Shown here piece after piece: positions 1-10,808 of a DNA stretch of 64,000 bases. Origin of the DNA: Usnea hakonensis (lineage: Eukaryota > Ascomycota > Lecanoromycetes > Lecanorales > Parmeliaceae); assembly GCA_013423325.1 (NCBI GenBank), contig BLJB01000039.1:62001-126000 (forward strand), given 5' to 3'. The notes beneath the pieces are model-generated. The model was given only the letters and a program-made list of their open reading frames with translations, was not told the DNA's origin and did not search any database. The first letter of the stretch is position 1; each line of letters begins with the position of its first letter. A program made the translations under genes and the position numbers.

Positions 1-2250
1 TTCATCTGGGCTACTACATTCTTATTGAGTTCACATGCCTTGCGTCGCTATTAGCATGTACGATTCCAGCTTTCCAATTGAGGGATTCGGTATTCGAGAA
101 TATAATTGCGATCAGCAACACTTGCGATCAAGGGACAGGGACATCGATGAACGGGCAGAACGTGCCATGGGTATGCATGCCGCATGTCAATACGTTGAGA
201 AAGTTGCAAATCGCTAGTTACTCTATTGCCTGTATCATCGCGTAGGCACTCCATTTCCCAGAACGAGCTCTAGGTCATGCTAACATGCGCTTGTGCTAAT
301 AGCGCCCTTCACCTCGGCCTCTTCTCCCTCGCCTACCACTCCTCAAAGCGCCTCCCCTCTCAAAACTACCCACAACCCGCTCTCTCCAAGACCGTTTCGA
401 GCGGCTCGATCCACAACAACGACCACCAAGACCAAGAAGCCATCACGACCTCATCCTAGCCCAAACCCGTACATCGCATCGTGGAGATCTCACCACATCT
501 CCTATACCAGCCTATTACAATATTACCCGCCGGCACCCTTCTCGTTCGCTCCTTTTATCACCCAGATTTCTCAATCGGGACCGCAACAGCAGCCCTCCAC
601 TCTCTCAGCGCTCTTCTGCAGGCCAAGAGCATTTCGCAGCATTCAGAAATCCAATTCACGAGACTACATTCTTTTGCTCGTCCTCCCACCTCACCAACCC
701 TCTCTCTCGATAACGAAAAATTACCAAACAACCTATTGCAGGCCAATAGCTCCTCTCCAACCCACCAACCCCCTTCTGTCCCAATTTCTTCTTCACGAAT
801 TCAGCATGGCGTTGTGGGTGTCCTACGCTATAATAACAAGGATGTTAAAGCAGTGGCTCGAAGAATGCGTTCTTGGGATAGAGATAATGTCTGGGGTGGT
901 GTTGTCCTTTTGTGTATAAACGATGTCTTTTTTTTTTCGTGTAAATGTTTTTGTACATAGTGAGAGCCGTATGTATATACATGTGTGAAAAAAAAACCCC
1001 CTCGAAATACACAGATGCCCCTCATACAGTCTACTGAGAAAGCCTGCTCAAGGGAGATGCTGCTAGATAGCCTAAGGAAAGGAAGAACAAGGAGAAAGGA
1101 AAGAAACAACTCCTCCCCAGACCCCTTCCCCTCCCCTACGTCGAACCTTAACCCCCCTCCCCTCCCCTCCCAAACCCCCGCACAAACCAGTCCAATCTTT
1201 CCGCACCAGTACAAGAGTGTTCCTCACTTTCAAACCTCGACAAGTCGCCCGTGCTCATACTCACACACATACATTATCAAAAGAGAGAGAGAGAGCTTAC
1301 TTAAAGAGGCGCGTACTAAATAGATAGGTAGTTTAAAGGGGGAAAAAAAGAAGAGGAGGAGGTGGAGGAGAGAGAGAGAGAGGAACCAGAACATCATTCC
1401 AGTACCCACATCTCAATCCCCCCCCCCCGTCTCCCAAAAAACCCCCTAATAAATTTCAAACCCCAGCGCTCAGACCGCCCGCCCTTAACGCTCTGCTCTG
1501 AAGACCCTACCTAAAAATGCCCTCGCGCCCCCTAAAGCCCCCCAATAAAATAAAGACCAACCAATCCCCACTAAATTCAGTCCCCGGCTTCTACCCTTGA
1601 CACCTATCCCTTGACCCACTATCGATCCTCCTACTGCCCCCTATCAAGCCCTCCTATCCCTCTGCCCATGAAGCCGCCTTTGTAAAAAAACTTATGCCCC
1701 CGGATCTTTTCTTTCGCCCTTTTGAAACCCCCTAGTGTTCCCCATCGCCATCCTCTAACCCCCTCACCTCCCCAAAAAGCCAACCTCCCCCTCTCCACCG
1801 CAACCCGCCCCAAAGAAAACTAGGGTTTAGTTTTAATGGGGTGTATGATTTTGGTTTGGGGAGGGAGGGAGGTTTTGGGATAGGTTTGGAGGGGGGCTTG
1901 AGGGTCCTGGGGATTCGAGAAAGGGGTGAAGGAGAGACTAGGAGAGAAGGCAGGGAGAAGGAAAGAAATTTCTTTTGCTGATTCAGAGATAGATATGTTA
2001 AAGTATGGATAGTTGGAGACGAGTCGCTGGGACAAGCTCCCCCCCTCCCGGCCCCCATGCCCCCTACCCAAACCCCAAGGGACCACCAGAGCAGAATGAT
2101 GTAGTCCGCATCGCCGTGTCCGTTCGTAGATAATCAAAGTTAGCATTCTTCCTTCATGAGTCAGATTCCAGAATCTTTGTTTACTGGCTTCACATTCCAT
2201 CCACTCGTGGAATCGCAGTGTTGTCAGAACAAAAGCACCAACCAGCGGGC
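1..2250. other. C-rich, pyrimidine-biased low-complexity DNA, no supported gene
   Basis: The stretch has long C and CT runs on the + strand (about 1090-1210, 1420-1800), a GA-rich patch near 1345-1385, and the opposite G-rich bias at 1840-1960. Open frames of up to about 200 codons exist in several overlapping frames on both strands. Their translations are Pro/Ser/Thr-rich, as C-rich DNA gives by chance, and they show no domain. I see no gene I can defend. Confidence 0.6.
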
Positions 2251-2403
2251 CCACTATAAAGCCATATCTGTCCCCTCGCCAGACCATAATTGCGTCTGTG
2301 CGAAGGGCGGCAGCGATCTGGAATCCAAGACAGGGCCGCGCCGCCTTTTGCATATACCTTGCAATGGTCGACGAGCGGGCTCGAGCCAGCGTTGTAGGTG
2401 CCA

Positions 2404-2448
2404 CGACAATCTCAAATCATTGCCGTTGACGTGGTTCACGTTTGCCAT
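2404..2448 (-). pseudogene. Stray 5' end related to the 201-aa orphan gene
   Basis: On the minus strand an ATG at 2448 opens MANVNHVNGN, nearly the same as the MANYNHVNGN start of the three-exon gene whose ATG is at 3885. The 5' flanks also resemble each other (a CCACCTCACGACCGTCACCG-like stretch against GCCATCTCACAACAATCACAG). Beyond codon 11 the similarity stops and no counterpart of exons 2-3 can be found. A weak open frame continues to about 1820 in another phase, with a hydrophobic FIVGPLVGAFVLTTL segment, but I could not join it by convincing splice sites. It is most likely a partial duplicate, or a gene whose first exon is shared and whose remainder I do not recognise. Confidence 0.4.
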
Positions 2449-2994
2449 GTACTTTTTGTAGACGGTGACGGTCGTGAGGTGGAAGTAGACAAGCCCGAGC
2501 GAGGTTTATAAATATATGTAGGCGTTGGCTAGGTGGTGGATGTTAGCTGTGATTATTTTGCGGGAGGGGATGAGTGCTTACGTTTTAGGGATCGTTAGGG
2601 AAGGTGAAAGGAAGGATCGAGTCCAGCCCATTGGGTTTCAAGTCTCCGCTGGGACGGAAGGCAGTAAATTTGCTGTATAGGGATACTGGCTCGGGACTGT
2701 TGAACCAAGGCTTCGAGATAGTCTGTGTACTGGACGCAATAATACTCATCAACTCATCCCAGCTGGAATGAGGCTGTGGAAGTAATCTCAGAGACTAGTT
2801 GCGCATGTGCAATCGGAAATGGCCGTACCCCGGCATAGCATCTAATTTGTTTTCTAGAATTTTTATGCATTCGTTGCCAGAAAATCCCCGTCCTGTAGAC
2901 CGGCGACTGTGCTCAAAACTGGGCAAGAGGCCCCTTCCAAGACCCCGCCAGCAGTGGATATATATTTTGAACGTTTTGTTTTGATGGGCCTCCA
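2449..2994. other. Intergenic, nothing supported
   Basis: Mixed-composition DNA downstream (3') of the 201-aa minus-strand gene. I found no exon, RNA gene or repeat that I can support. Confidence 0.5.
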
Positions 2995-3885
2995 TCAGCC
3001 CCCAACCGGCGACTCTGCTCCCGATGGAGCAAGAGAACCCCTCCGAGACCCCGCCGCCGAAGGAACCCGCGACACCGCCCCACTTGGCAACGGCGTGCAC
3101 TCGGCAGCCGCGTGGGTCACAAAGGTCCTGCCCGCGCTCTCACCAGAAGTGTAATGAACTATCTGGCAAAGTTCATTGACACGTAGACGGTGGAGACCTT
3201 CGCAGCCTTCCGTCGAACAGGGCACGTCACATCCGTCAAGCGTCCTGACCACCGCCGTCTTCTCCTCCCAGGGCCCGATGCTCTTCACCACGCCGAAATA
3301 CCGAACGGCGTTCTCTTCCGCGGACGGGACTTCCAGCGGGTGGAAGTCCAGGAAGTTCGCGTTCTGGCGGGCGTTGTTGGACATCAGATCATCCGGGATG
3401 ATCGAATGCGGAGGGTAGCTTGTGGGGATGTAGCTGAAGAAGTATATATTTTAGCGACGCTCATCGAGTATATGAAAAAGCGTGAGGACTGAAAGAAAAG
3501 GGAGACTCGAGCAGCTTTAAGTATCTGGCAGAACGGTCTCAAGAAAAGGCAAACATGCGCAATGACGATTGCCAACTCGGCGAACAATTTTCGCTTGTGA
3601 CGTAACAAGTTTGCTCCGCCACGTAGGTCTCGAAAACGCAGGAACGTGCGGGTGGAAGTAGCTTACTGCATTGGTTGAGAGTTTGAAGTTCGACCAAGAG
3701 GGACAGGATCTGGCAGCTCTAGTGGACTGGGAGGAGGCGACGGGCTTGAATTTGCCTGGAAGTAACTGGGTGTGGAGAATCAGTTGTCGTTCCGACGATA
3801 ATGCTGAGAATACTGACCGGTGCCAGCCGTGCCCATCATTATCATTGGATGCAACGTTGCCGTTGACGTGGTTATAGTTTGCCAT
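2995..3885 (-). CDS. Orphan protein, 201 aa, three exons
   Basis: I do not recognise the family. Exons (minus): 3885-3818, 3765-3667 and 3433-2995, with introns of 52 and 233 nt bounded by GTCAGT/CCCAG and GTAAGC/TTCAG. The frame stays open across both joins, which is the main support. The ATG at 3885 sits in a good fungal context; an in-frame ATG at 3912 would add nine residues. The N-terminal third is Asn/Pro/Ser-rich and probably disordered. Residues about 95-165 form a compact region (VRYFGVVKSIGPWEEKTAVV, then a CDVPCSTEGCEGLHRL cysteine patch) that could be a small beta-barrel. The tail is Ser/Gly/Pro-rich. No signal peptide or membrane segment. The first ten codons recur at 2448. Function is unknown. 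Confidence 0.7.
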
Positions 3886-6800
3886 TGCGCTGTGATTGTT
3901 GTGAGATGGCAAATGTGAGATAATGGTACGAAGACGGATGTAAAGATAGTGATCAAGTTGTATTTGGTAAAGAGATTGAGGTCGGATGAAGACGATTATG
4001 AGTGGGTAGTGATGAGTGTTGGATTCGGAAATCTGAAGTGATGAATTATCGAAGAGAAGGCGGAAAAGGCCCTGTATTTATGGACATCCAGTGAAGGGCT
4101 AGGAGTTTTCCGAGTTGTTCCCTGTTTACAACCGGTGAACAGGATACCAACTTAGGTGACAACAACATATCCATTGAATTTAATGCCGCAAATCCCACTT
4201 CGTTATCAGGACGTCACCACACAGCTACTCTTTCCTGGAGACGGCTTCCGGCTCCACAATTTACTCTTGATGAACAGCTCCTTGGAAGGTCTCCTGCAGC
4301 TCGCCTATGCAAGCCTCTGCATCCTCATATTTCACGGGACTGGGGAGAAAATCTAGCAATTGGACGCGAGTGGTGAATAAATCCCAGAGGACGCCATTAC
4401 CACCTGCATGGGAGCTCCTACAAGGGTTGATTGGCAACGAAACATCCTGCATTTTCTTGGGGCTTTTATAGGCTGCATACTCTCATTCCAATTGGGAGTC
4501 TCCTTCACCGTATTCGTCATAGAAATGCCGAACTCTCGGCTGGGAAATCGAAAACAACTGGAAGTACCGATATGCATGGAGAATCTTACTAGTGGTGGAA
4601 TATCTACTACTTGCATAGCTACGTTGAGGTCGCTTTTCTCGTATTCACACGTGCCCTGCATGCTCCTAGCTTGAGGACCTTACCTGGAGATCTGAGCGCC
4701 AGGATACGAGATAGGATACGGCCGAAGACGATGGCATGAAGATCGTCGATTTAATTCTTGCGAGGTCCACTTGCAGCAAATGATGAACATCACGTTTCCG
4801 TGAATCCTGAAGTTCCCATTTCGTGACAAAACATGGCGTTGCAATCTTCCACCGCACAAACCTGCCAATGAGGTCCGAGCGCATAATTTTGAGGTCAAAG
4901 TGACAGAAGACAGTGAAACTATAGCCTACTCATGCATTAATCTGGAAGGTCAATTGGTGGTAGAAGATCTTCCTTCTTCGAAATTTTCTGCAAATATGCT
5001 GAGACTGCCTTCTCATTCGATCCTTCTCATCACCGCATCCTCCCACACAGAGCCCCCCTGAAGATGTTGAAGCGCTCGAATGCAAGATGTGAACGGCCAT
5101 GAGTAGAATGGGATTTACCTGCCAGTAGACATACCAGTAGACTTATCTGGAAGGTTAAATGATAGTGCGGGGACCCCACCTTTCGGCGAATATTATGGAG
5201 TGGAGTCCTGTAGAAGCGCTATATGTTTGTAGATCCTCAAGCTAGAACCTGGTGGAAAGACGGATATGCATTTTGATTTGCTTTGGCTGTAGCTAAACGA
5301 GAGATTAGAGAAGATTAAGACAACATTCTCCCACTCAATCTCGTTTCTATAAAATTAGATAAGATTGCATCATGTAGCGCTAGGAATGCGGTCAGAACTT
5401 TGGACAAGCTGCATGAGCTAGCGCTTGCATTTCCGGAGAATACCTACGGCCTTTAGGAGTGACTATCGGGTACATGCAGGTGCATGATGGTCAACTCTTT
5501 TACCATTTCTTAGTATGATGCCTGCTTTTGTTCGGAATTCCAGCAGACCGATGAGATTATCACCAATCGCTTTCTATTTTCGGGCAATGTAGTCCTTGCA
5601 TCGACTCCTCGCTCACAATTTATGATTCGGTCTTAGAATAGTGGCAATGAGGATGGCTTCATTATTCAAAAACTTGTCACAAGAATGGGACTCACCCCTA
5701 AGACGTTGTTGGATCTTGGATCTTGGCCTTTCAATCTCGGAATCGTCATACATCGAAGAGCAGGTACCTGGACTCTGACTCATATCTGTATACTCTCGAT
5801 CTCACCTTTGTTGACAGACTCCACAATCGAATGGACTATTTCCCTAGGCAGTCGCAAATATTATTGCCTCTGTTGACCGGGAATTCAGAATGCGAGGTGT
5901 GAGTTAGCCATTTGTTGTCTGGTCTCTCATGCTTGAGGTTGTGAAAACTTGAGGTTTGAGCCAGAATCTGTCCCAAGCTTTAATTGGTCAACAACTCACA
6001 AGTCAAAGGGGAGATTCCAGACAAAAAGTCAATTGGCGATCAATGAGACCCACACGCACTAAGAAGATTACAGATAAGCCCCCTAGACTGATGTTACCAA
6101 GTGCGCTCCTCAGCTTTGAACTGATCTCATAGGCTTAAAGTTTTGGGTTATGTCGGTCAATCGATTGGCGATATTGATGCATTGAAAGCCAAGCCATCCC
6201 GCAGGATTCCGTGGCGTCGAACCCTGAAGTCCTGAAAGAGGGAACTCCCAAAGATGAAAATTGATTCGAGAGGCCCCAAGTCGTGACTGAAGGGTATTCA
6301 GCCACGAAAAGGCATGTGCAGGCGGAGAAACCTGACACTTCTATAGGGAATTCCGTTCCAAATACTCCCGATGATTGGACGTTATCTCTACCTTGCAGAA
6401 TCTTCAAAGAGTACGTACCTCAGCCAAGATGCCGACAATATCTGTCGGACGGGGTTCTGCGATGGGAGCCGTAAAGTATGTGCCAAGGCCGTAGCGGTTC
6501 GGCCGCGGCTGGCAATTTAGCGTCTACGCCAAAACCTTCCTTCTCTCAGCAGACAGAAGATCGATCATGCCACTTGTACGTCAAGGAGCAAAAGAAGGAT
6601 GGCAGATGGATAGCTGCTATCATGACATTGGAATCGACGAGGAAATGATTAAATTTGGACAAGTCCGGTGGCGAATGGTATTGGGGGGTGCATTAAATCG
6701 CGCATCATGCATGAAATGAAGCTAGATTGTGGTCGGAGGTACTTTAGGTTAAAGGAGAATTGACAACTCTGTTTGATGAAATGAACCCGGTTGCCTTCTT

Positions 6801-7190
6801 GGACCCTGATCTTCTCTACCTACCTATCTACGCTGTCGCTCCGATCCGGCAGTCTGAAGCCAACCGCTTCAATTCGGGAATTAATCTTAGTGGTCTGGGT
6901 CTTCAACTTGCATGCAGGCTGCCATCATCGAGATGAAGGAGATTTTTGGCTTCGCAGGTTCCTTCTCTTTTTTCCAACTTGAACATTCCAGCACGTTCCA
7001 TCAAGAGTTACGAGTACGTTTCTCTTTTCGTTTCCAAGTGCGTATCTATTGGAAGTGTTTGGGTCGTGTCCCTCCCTGTGTCGTCGTTGTACCGCCTGAG
7101 ACGATTCTGCTACGCGTGTCTTACAACGCCTCTTTTCCGAACGCGCCTTCACCCTCTGCCTTTTTCCCAGTCTTTGTTATTCTGTCTCTC

Positions 7191-7248
7191 CTCATCAACC
7201 TCATCAACCTCGTCAACCTCATCAACCTCATCAATATCTTCAACATAC
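7191..7248. repeat. CTCATCAAC microsatellite
   Basis: About six imperfect copies of a 9-bp unit (CTCATCAAC, with CTCGTCAAC variants) in tandem, ending in ATCTTCAAC. It would encode a simple Ser/Thr or Leu/Ile/Asn run in any frame and is unlikely to be coding. Confidence 0.85.
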
Positions 7249-7403
7249 TCTAACATCCTCATCGCTTACCAAACAATCAACTTGGCTGTCCGTTTTCATT
7301 ACGTCTACCTACAAAGTGTTTTCAGCGACCCGCCGCTAGCGGTCCCACTTATCCACCGGGCAGTTTTGGAAATTGGTGCAGTGCACCGCCTCTTAACACC
7401 ATA

Positions 7404-7599
7404 ACACATCTTCTTGCGTACTCTTGGCAGAGGCTTCACACGTTATTTCCGCCGCTTGTGTCCCACTACATCGCTTGACAATCAGCCAGACTCTCCTTAG
7501 TACACGATGACACATCTTCTTGCAAATTCTTGGCAGAGGCTTCACAAGGTATTTAAAGAGCTTTCTTCCTACTACAGCGCTTGACAATCAATCAGGCTC
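7404..7599. repeat. Imperfect ~90-bp direct tandem duplication
   Basis: Two copies, about 7404-7493 and 7510-7599. Both start ACACATCTTCTTGC, share CTTGGCAGAGGCTTCACA, and end in a shared GCTTGACAATCA followed by CAGGCTC or CAGACTC. The second copy ends about 60 bp before the ATG of the 103-aa gene, so the duplication lies in its promoter or 5' leader. Confidence 0.85.
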
Positions 7600-7658
7600 C
7601 CATAAACCCCCCCGCCTACAACCAGATAGCTACCGAACAGTCTCCTCCCACCGCAAAG

Positions 7659-8020
7659 ATGTCCAAAGTCCCCAAGTACCCTTATGAAGACAGAATTCCG
7701 GTATGATTGGCCATAGATTCCATCAACCAGCCCCACTAACGAACATACAGTTCCCAGCAATATATGGTGTCGGAGAATGGGCGTACAGCAAAAAAGATCG
7801 CAACGAGAAGGGGGAACCCACCGGCAAGCTGCGTTATATCTCGGACGCCAGATACATTATGCCCTCGACGCCAGATGAAGACTATACAGGCGAAAAGTGG
7901 CAATACCTACTCAAAGATGGGCCTGGAGAAAAGGCCCAAGAAGTGGGCTGGACGAACGAAGAGGATTTGGAGGAGGAAAATCCCAGAGGCCCAGAGGATT
8001 TGATAGATATGTCACCCTAG
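7659..8020 (+). CDS. Small acidic orphan protein, 103 aa
   Basis: Two exons: 7659-7700 and 7751-8020, with a 50-nt GTATGA...ACATACAG intron in phase 0. Exon 1 gives MSKVPKYPYEDRIP and exon 2 continues FPAIYGVGEWAYSKKDR, so the join is natural. The protein is soluble, without signal peptide or membrane segment. It has a Trp/Tyr-containing middle (GEWAYSKKDRN, EKWQYLLKDGPGEK) and a strongly acidic C-terminus (NEEDLEEENPRGPEDLIDM). I do not recognise a family. The ~90-bp duplication just upstream may affect its promoter. Confidence 0.7.
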
Positions 8021-10047
8021 GCTTGGGAGAAACATGGCGACGAGTGGAACAGTTCACTGAGCAAGCGGAGATGCACATACTGCCAAGCCGAGGAGACAGG
8101 TTGCCAAGTGAATGATACCAACACTGTGTGCTAGCTCATCAACGAGAAGCTTCGTTGCCTAATATCTCTAATACTACATCATTACCCATTATTCATCCTT
8201 GCGGCCGTGGATCTGGAACATGAAGCACACATCCACCATCTCTACTCCCACCCTCGATACCTACCACAGAGCTCCTGACCCGCCATCACCGTCCACGCTG
8301 CATATTCCAACTCCCTAAGAACAAATCGTGATCAACAGTATGGTACTGCCAAACGCTACCTTAGGGAGTGGTTGGGCGGAAACCAACTATTGGACCCCGG
8401 CATCGTAGTCTTCCCTATCGGAGGCGATGAGAGACCCCAATCCATCTCGGCTCCCCCTCCTTCCTCTCCATCCCACCCTAATCTCCAGTGCCCGTTCATA
8501 AAATACCACATCCCGCCACACGCCTCCTCCTCCCATCATAATCATCGATTCGCCGCCTTATCCCCCACCCCACCATACCACACCATACCTACACTCCCTC
8601 TCCCTCCCCGTCAGGTCAGCACTCTACAACATACTTACTTCCACATTAAACACAAAGATAAAGGTACCATACCTCCTCCCCTCCTCCCCCCAACCCCTCA
8701 ATCGCAACGCGATGATGAAATCATCCTTCCCTAACCGCCCATCGCCCAATGCGCAGCGTACTCGTCCACACGCATACAGAGTACACACACTACACTGATC
8801 ATCCAATCTAAACCAGAGCCTCTAGCATCCTGTGACCATCTCTCGCCGCGACCCCGCCACCCGCTACCGAGATGAGATGAGCGCCTATGAAGAATCCTGC
8901 GAAAATTTTAAAGGATCGTGACGATCAGAAGAAGGAGGCCTACGATTCCCACAAACATGCCTCCCACGCAAGATCTCGCTATATCTATCGGGAACAAACC
9001 ATCCAATTCTCCACTGCTGTGCCAACCCAGCACAGCACTCCTCTTCCCAAGCCCAGCGCTTATCCCTCCACTCCGCAATCGCGCCGTCTTTGAGGGAGGA
9101 GTGGGTCTTCGAAGCACCATAGCTCCTCCCCCGGAAAATTTCTCGAGATTGTTTTTTCACTTTCTTTCTAAGTGGGGGTGTTATATGAGCTTCTCTACCG
9201 GTATTACGTTTTCGAGTTGTATCACTTTATGAAGGGGCAACAAGTGTATGAATGAGATGTTTAAGGTGAGGGAGTGATGTTTGTGAGGAGCGTATGGGGG
9301 GTAGAGGGTTCTTGGGGGGGGGGTGGGAGGGGGGATGTTCGATGGGGATGTGAGGATGATGGATGATGGGGGATGGGTGCCTGGACAGGGAAGGGGGGGC
9401 ATCTATGAAAGGGGGGGGGGAAAGAGAGGGGAGGCGTTATGGCCATATGATATAGTCCAAATAGACAAACAAGCTCGTATCTGAAATGAAAGAACGTTCC
9501 CATCCTCATCATCACACCAGAGAAAAACGTTACCACTTAAAATTTACATAGCTCTTGAACACAACATCTCCTTCTCAATTCAGCATCCTACAGATAAAAT
9601 TTCCAAATGCGAAGAGACTTTTTTGCTTTTCCTTTAGGGTGTCTTACCTCTCATGTAAGATCCCGACAGTTTGATGCATAGAAGCATTCCATCATAGTTT
9701 TCCTTGGATGCATCTCGCCGTTGAATGGAGGCTGGTGCAGTGAGACTGTCACGCCAATGCTTAGCACATGATGAGTGAGTTTGGCAGTAATGTAGGAGTA
9801 CGGGAAGAACAAAGAGGAGGTATTTGTCCTATTGCAATGTTACACTGTTAGTTTTAATTGCAGGCTTCCAGATTCGTCCAGCTGGGAAACCTGCATGCTC
9901 TTCCACAAGTTTCCTCATATAATGTCGGAAGTACATAAAGTGTGAGTATCTCACCTGTGTATTTTTTTCAACGACGCATTTCATCATTCGCATCTCACCT
10001 GAGTCCTTCAACAGCATCGCACTTCGTCTTTCGCATCTCATCCAAGC
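8021..10047. other. Intergenic, pyrimidine- and G-rich runs, no supported gene
   Basis: 8370-8800 is CT/CA-rich. 9290-9430 carries long G runs (eight or more G at 9316-9324 and 9411-9420). Open frames here are Pro/Ser/His-rich composition artefacts. I see nothing else. Confidence 0.55.
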
Positions 10048-10512
10048 ATGGACAATTTCTCTTCAATAATGTCTGACAACACCAACGGAGACATTTTGTC
10101 AGACCATTTCATCCCAAACATTTGCCACACAAGACGAGCGGCGGAGCTATTATACGCCAGCCAAAATGGCCCCGTGCTTGACAGACTCATGGCTAGGGAA
10201 ACCTACTTCCTCCTCACCTTCCCGATCATGCTAGATTTAAGGGGGCAGGAAAGCAACAGACGCTACAATTGCATACCCTTCATCATTTCCCTGGATGAGC
10301 AATACGATGCTATCGCAGCAGGGATTGCAGCGTATTTTGGAATAAGGAGGTGTGAATTGACGGTGGTGTTCGAGGGGACTGGGATCAACTCTGCGGCGAC
10401 ACCACATGACAGGCAGTTGAACGAAGAAAATACTCCAATGTTGTTGCGACTATTGCGCCAGCGAGGCGGAGTGGATGTGTTATGGGTAGAGGGAGAAACG
10501 TCGAACGCTTGA
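10048..10512 (+). CDS. Small unknown protein, 154 aa (family member A)
   Basis: Single exon, no signal peptide or membrane segment. After a polar N-terminus, residues about 75-100 read IPFIISLDEQYDAI followed by an amphipathic helix (AAGIAAYFGI). Next come a strand ELTVVFEG, a variable loop, a helix LLRLLRQR, and a last strand VDVLWVEG near the C-terminus. The same order and key positions (Ile/Leu-Pro, strand, Asp/Glu-Glu, aromatic, helix, strand, helix, strand) occur in the 183-aa and 174-aa proteins at 17.3 and 18.0-18.6 kb. Seen: the pattern. Inferred: a shared small alpha/beta fold, perhaps of PB1 or ubiquitin-like type. Function is unknown. It lies about 300 bp from the 3' end of the convergent peroxidase gene. 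Confidence 0.65.
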   Translation: MDNFSSIMSDNTNGDILSDHFIPNICHTRRAAELLYASQNGPVLDRLMARETYFLLTFPIMLDLRGQESNRRYNCIPFIISLDEQYDAIAAGIAAYFGIRRCELTVVFEGTGINSAATPHDRQLNEENTPMLLRLLRQRGGVDVLWVEGETSNA

Positions 10513-10808
10513 ATTAGTGTGGATCATTAAGAAACAAGAAATATGGGTCAAAAAAGGTGTGACAGAAAGGCGAGAGACAGCATAACCACACAGCGCATCT
10601 TTAAATGATTGTTTTGCGTCTTGCGTTATCAACGGCTAGGGAGATTGGTAGCCTAGCTAGAGCATAAACTTCAAGAACACAGATCCTAGAGCATTAGACT
10701 TCAAATCGTCCCCACAGACCAGTCATTTATCTTTTCCGAAATGATTGCAACCGAATAACTGCCTCTCCTTCGCACCTCTCTTGAATAGTCAATACTTGTC
10801 GTCCGGAA

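Larger units (their letters stand above)
3886..7658. other. Long gene-poor stretch
   Basis: About 3.8 kb with only short open frames on both strands and no recognisable domain. At the right end, close to the next gene, are a 9-bp microsatellite (7191-7248) and an imperfect ~90-bp tandem duplication (7404-7599), listed separately. A minus-strand frame near 4261-4452 looks slightly protein-like but has no partner exon. Confidence 0.5.

Noticed and set aside
293..919. Long Ser/Pro-rich open frame near the left edge
   Set aside because: Composition follows C/T-rich DNA; overlapping frames on both strands are equally open; no domain.
1820..2404. Minus-strand frame with a hydrophobic stretch that could continue the 2448 start
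   Set aside because: No ATG at its head, and no GT-AG pair that I could find joins it cleanly to MANVNHVNGN.
8372..9230. Pro/His/Ser-rich frames on both strands
   Set aside because: They mirror CT/CA and G-run composition; no motif, no splice logic.
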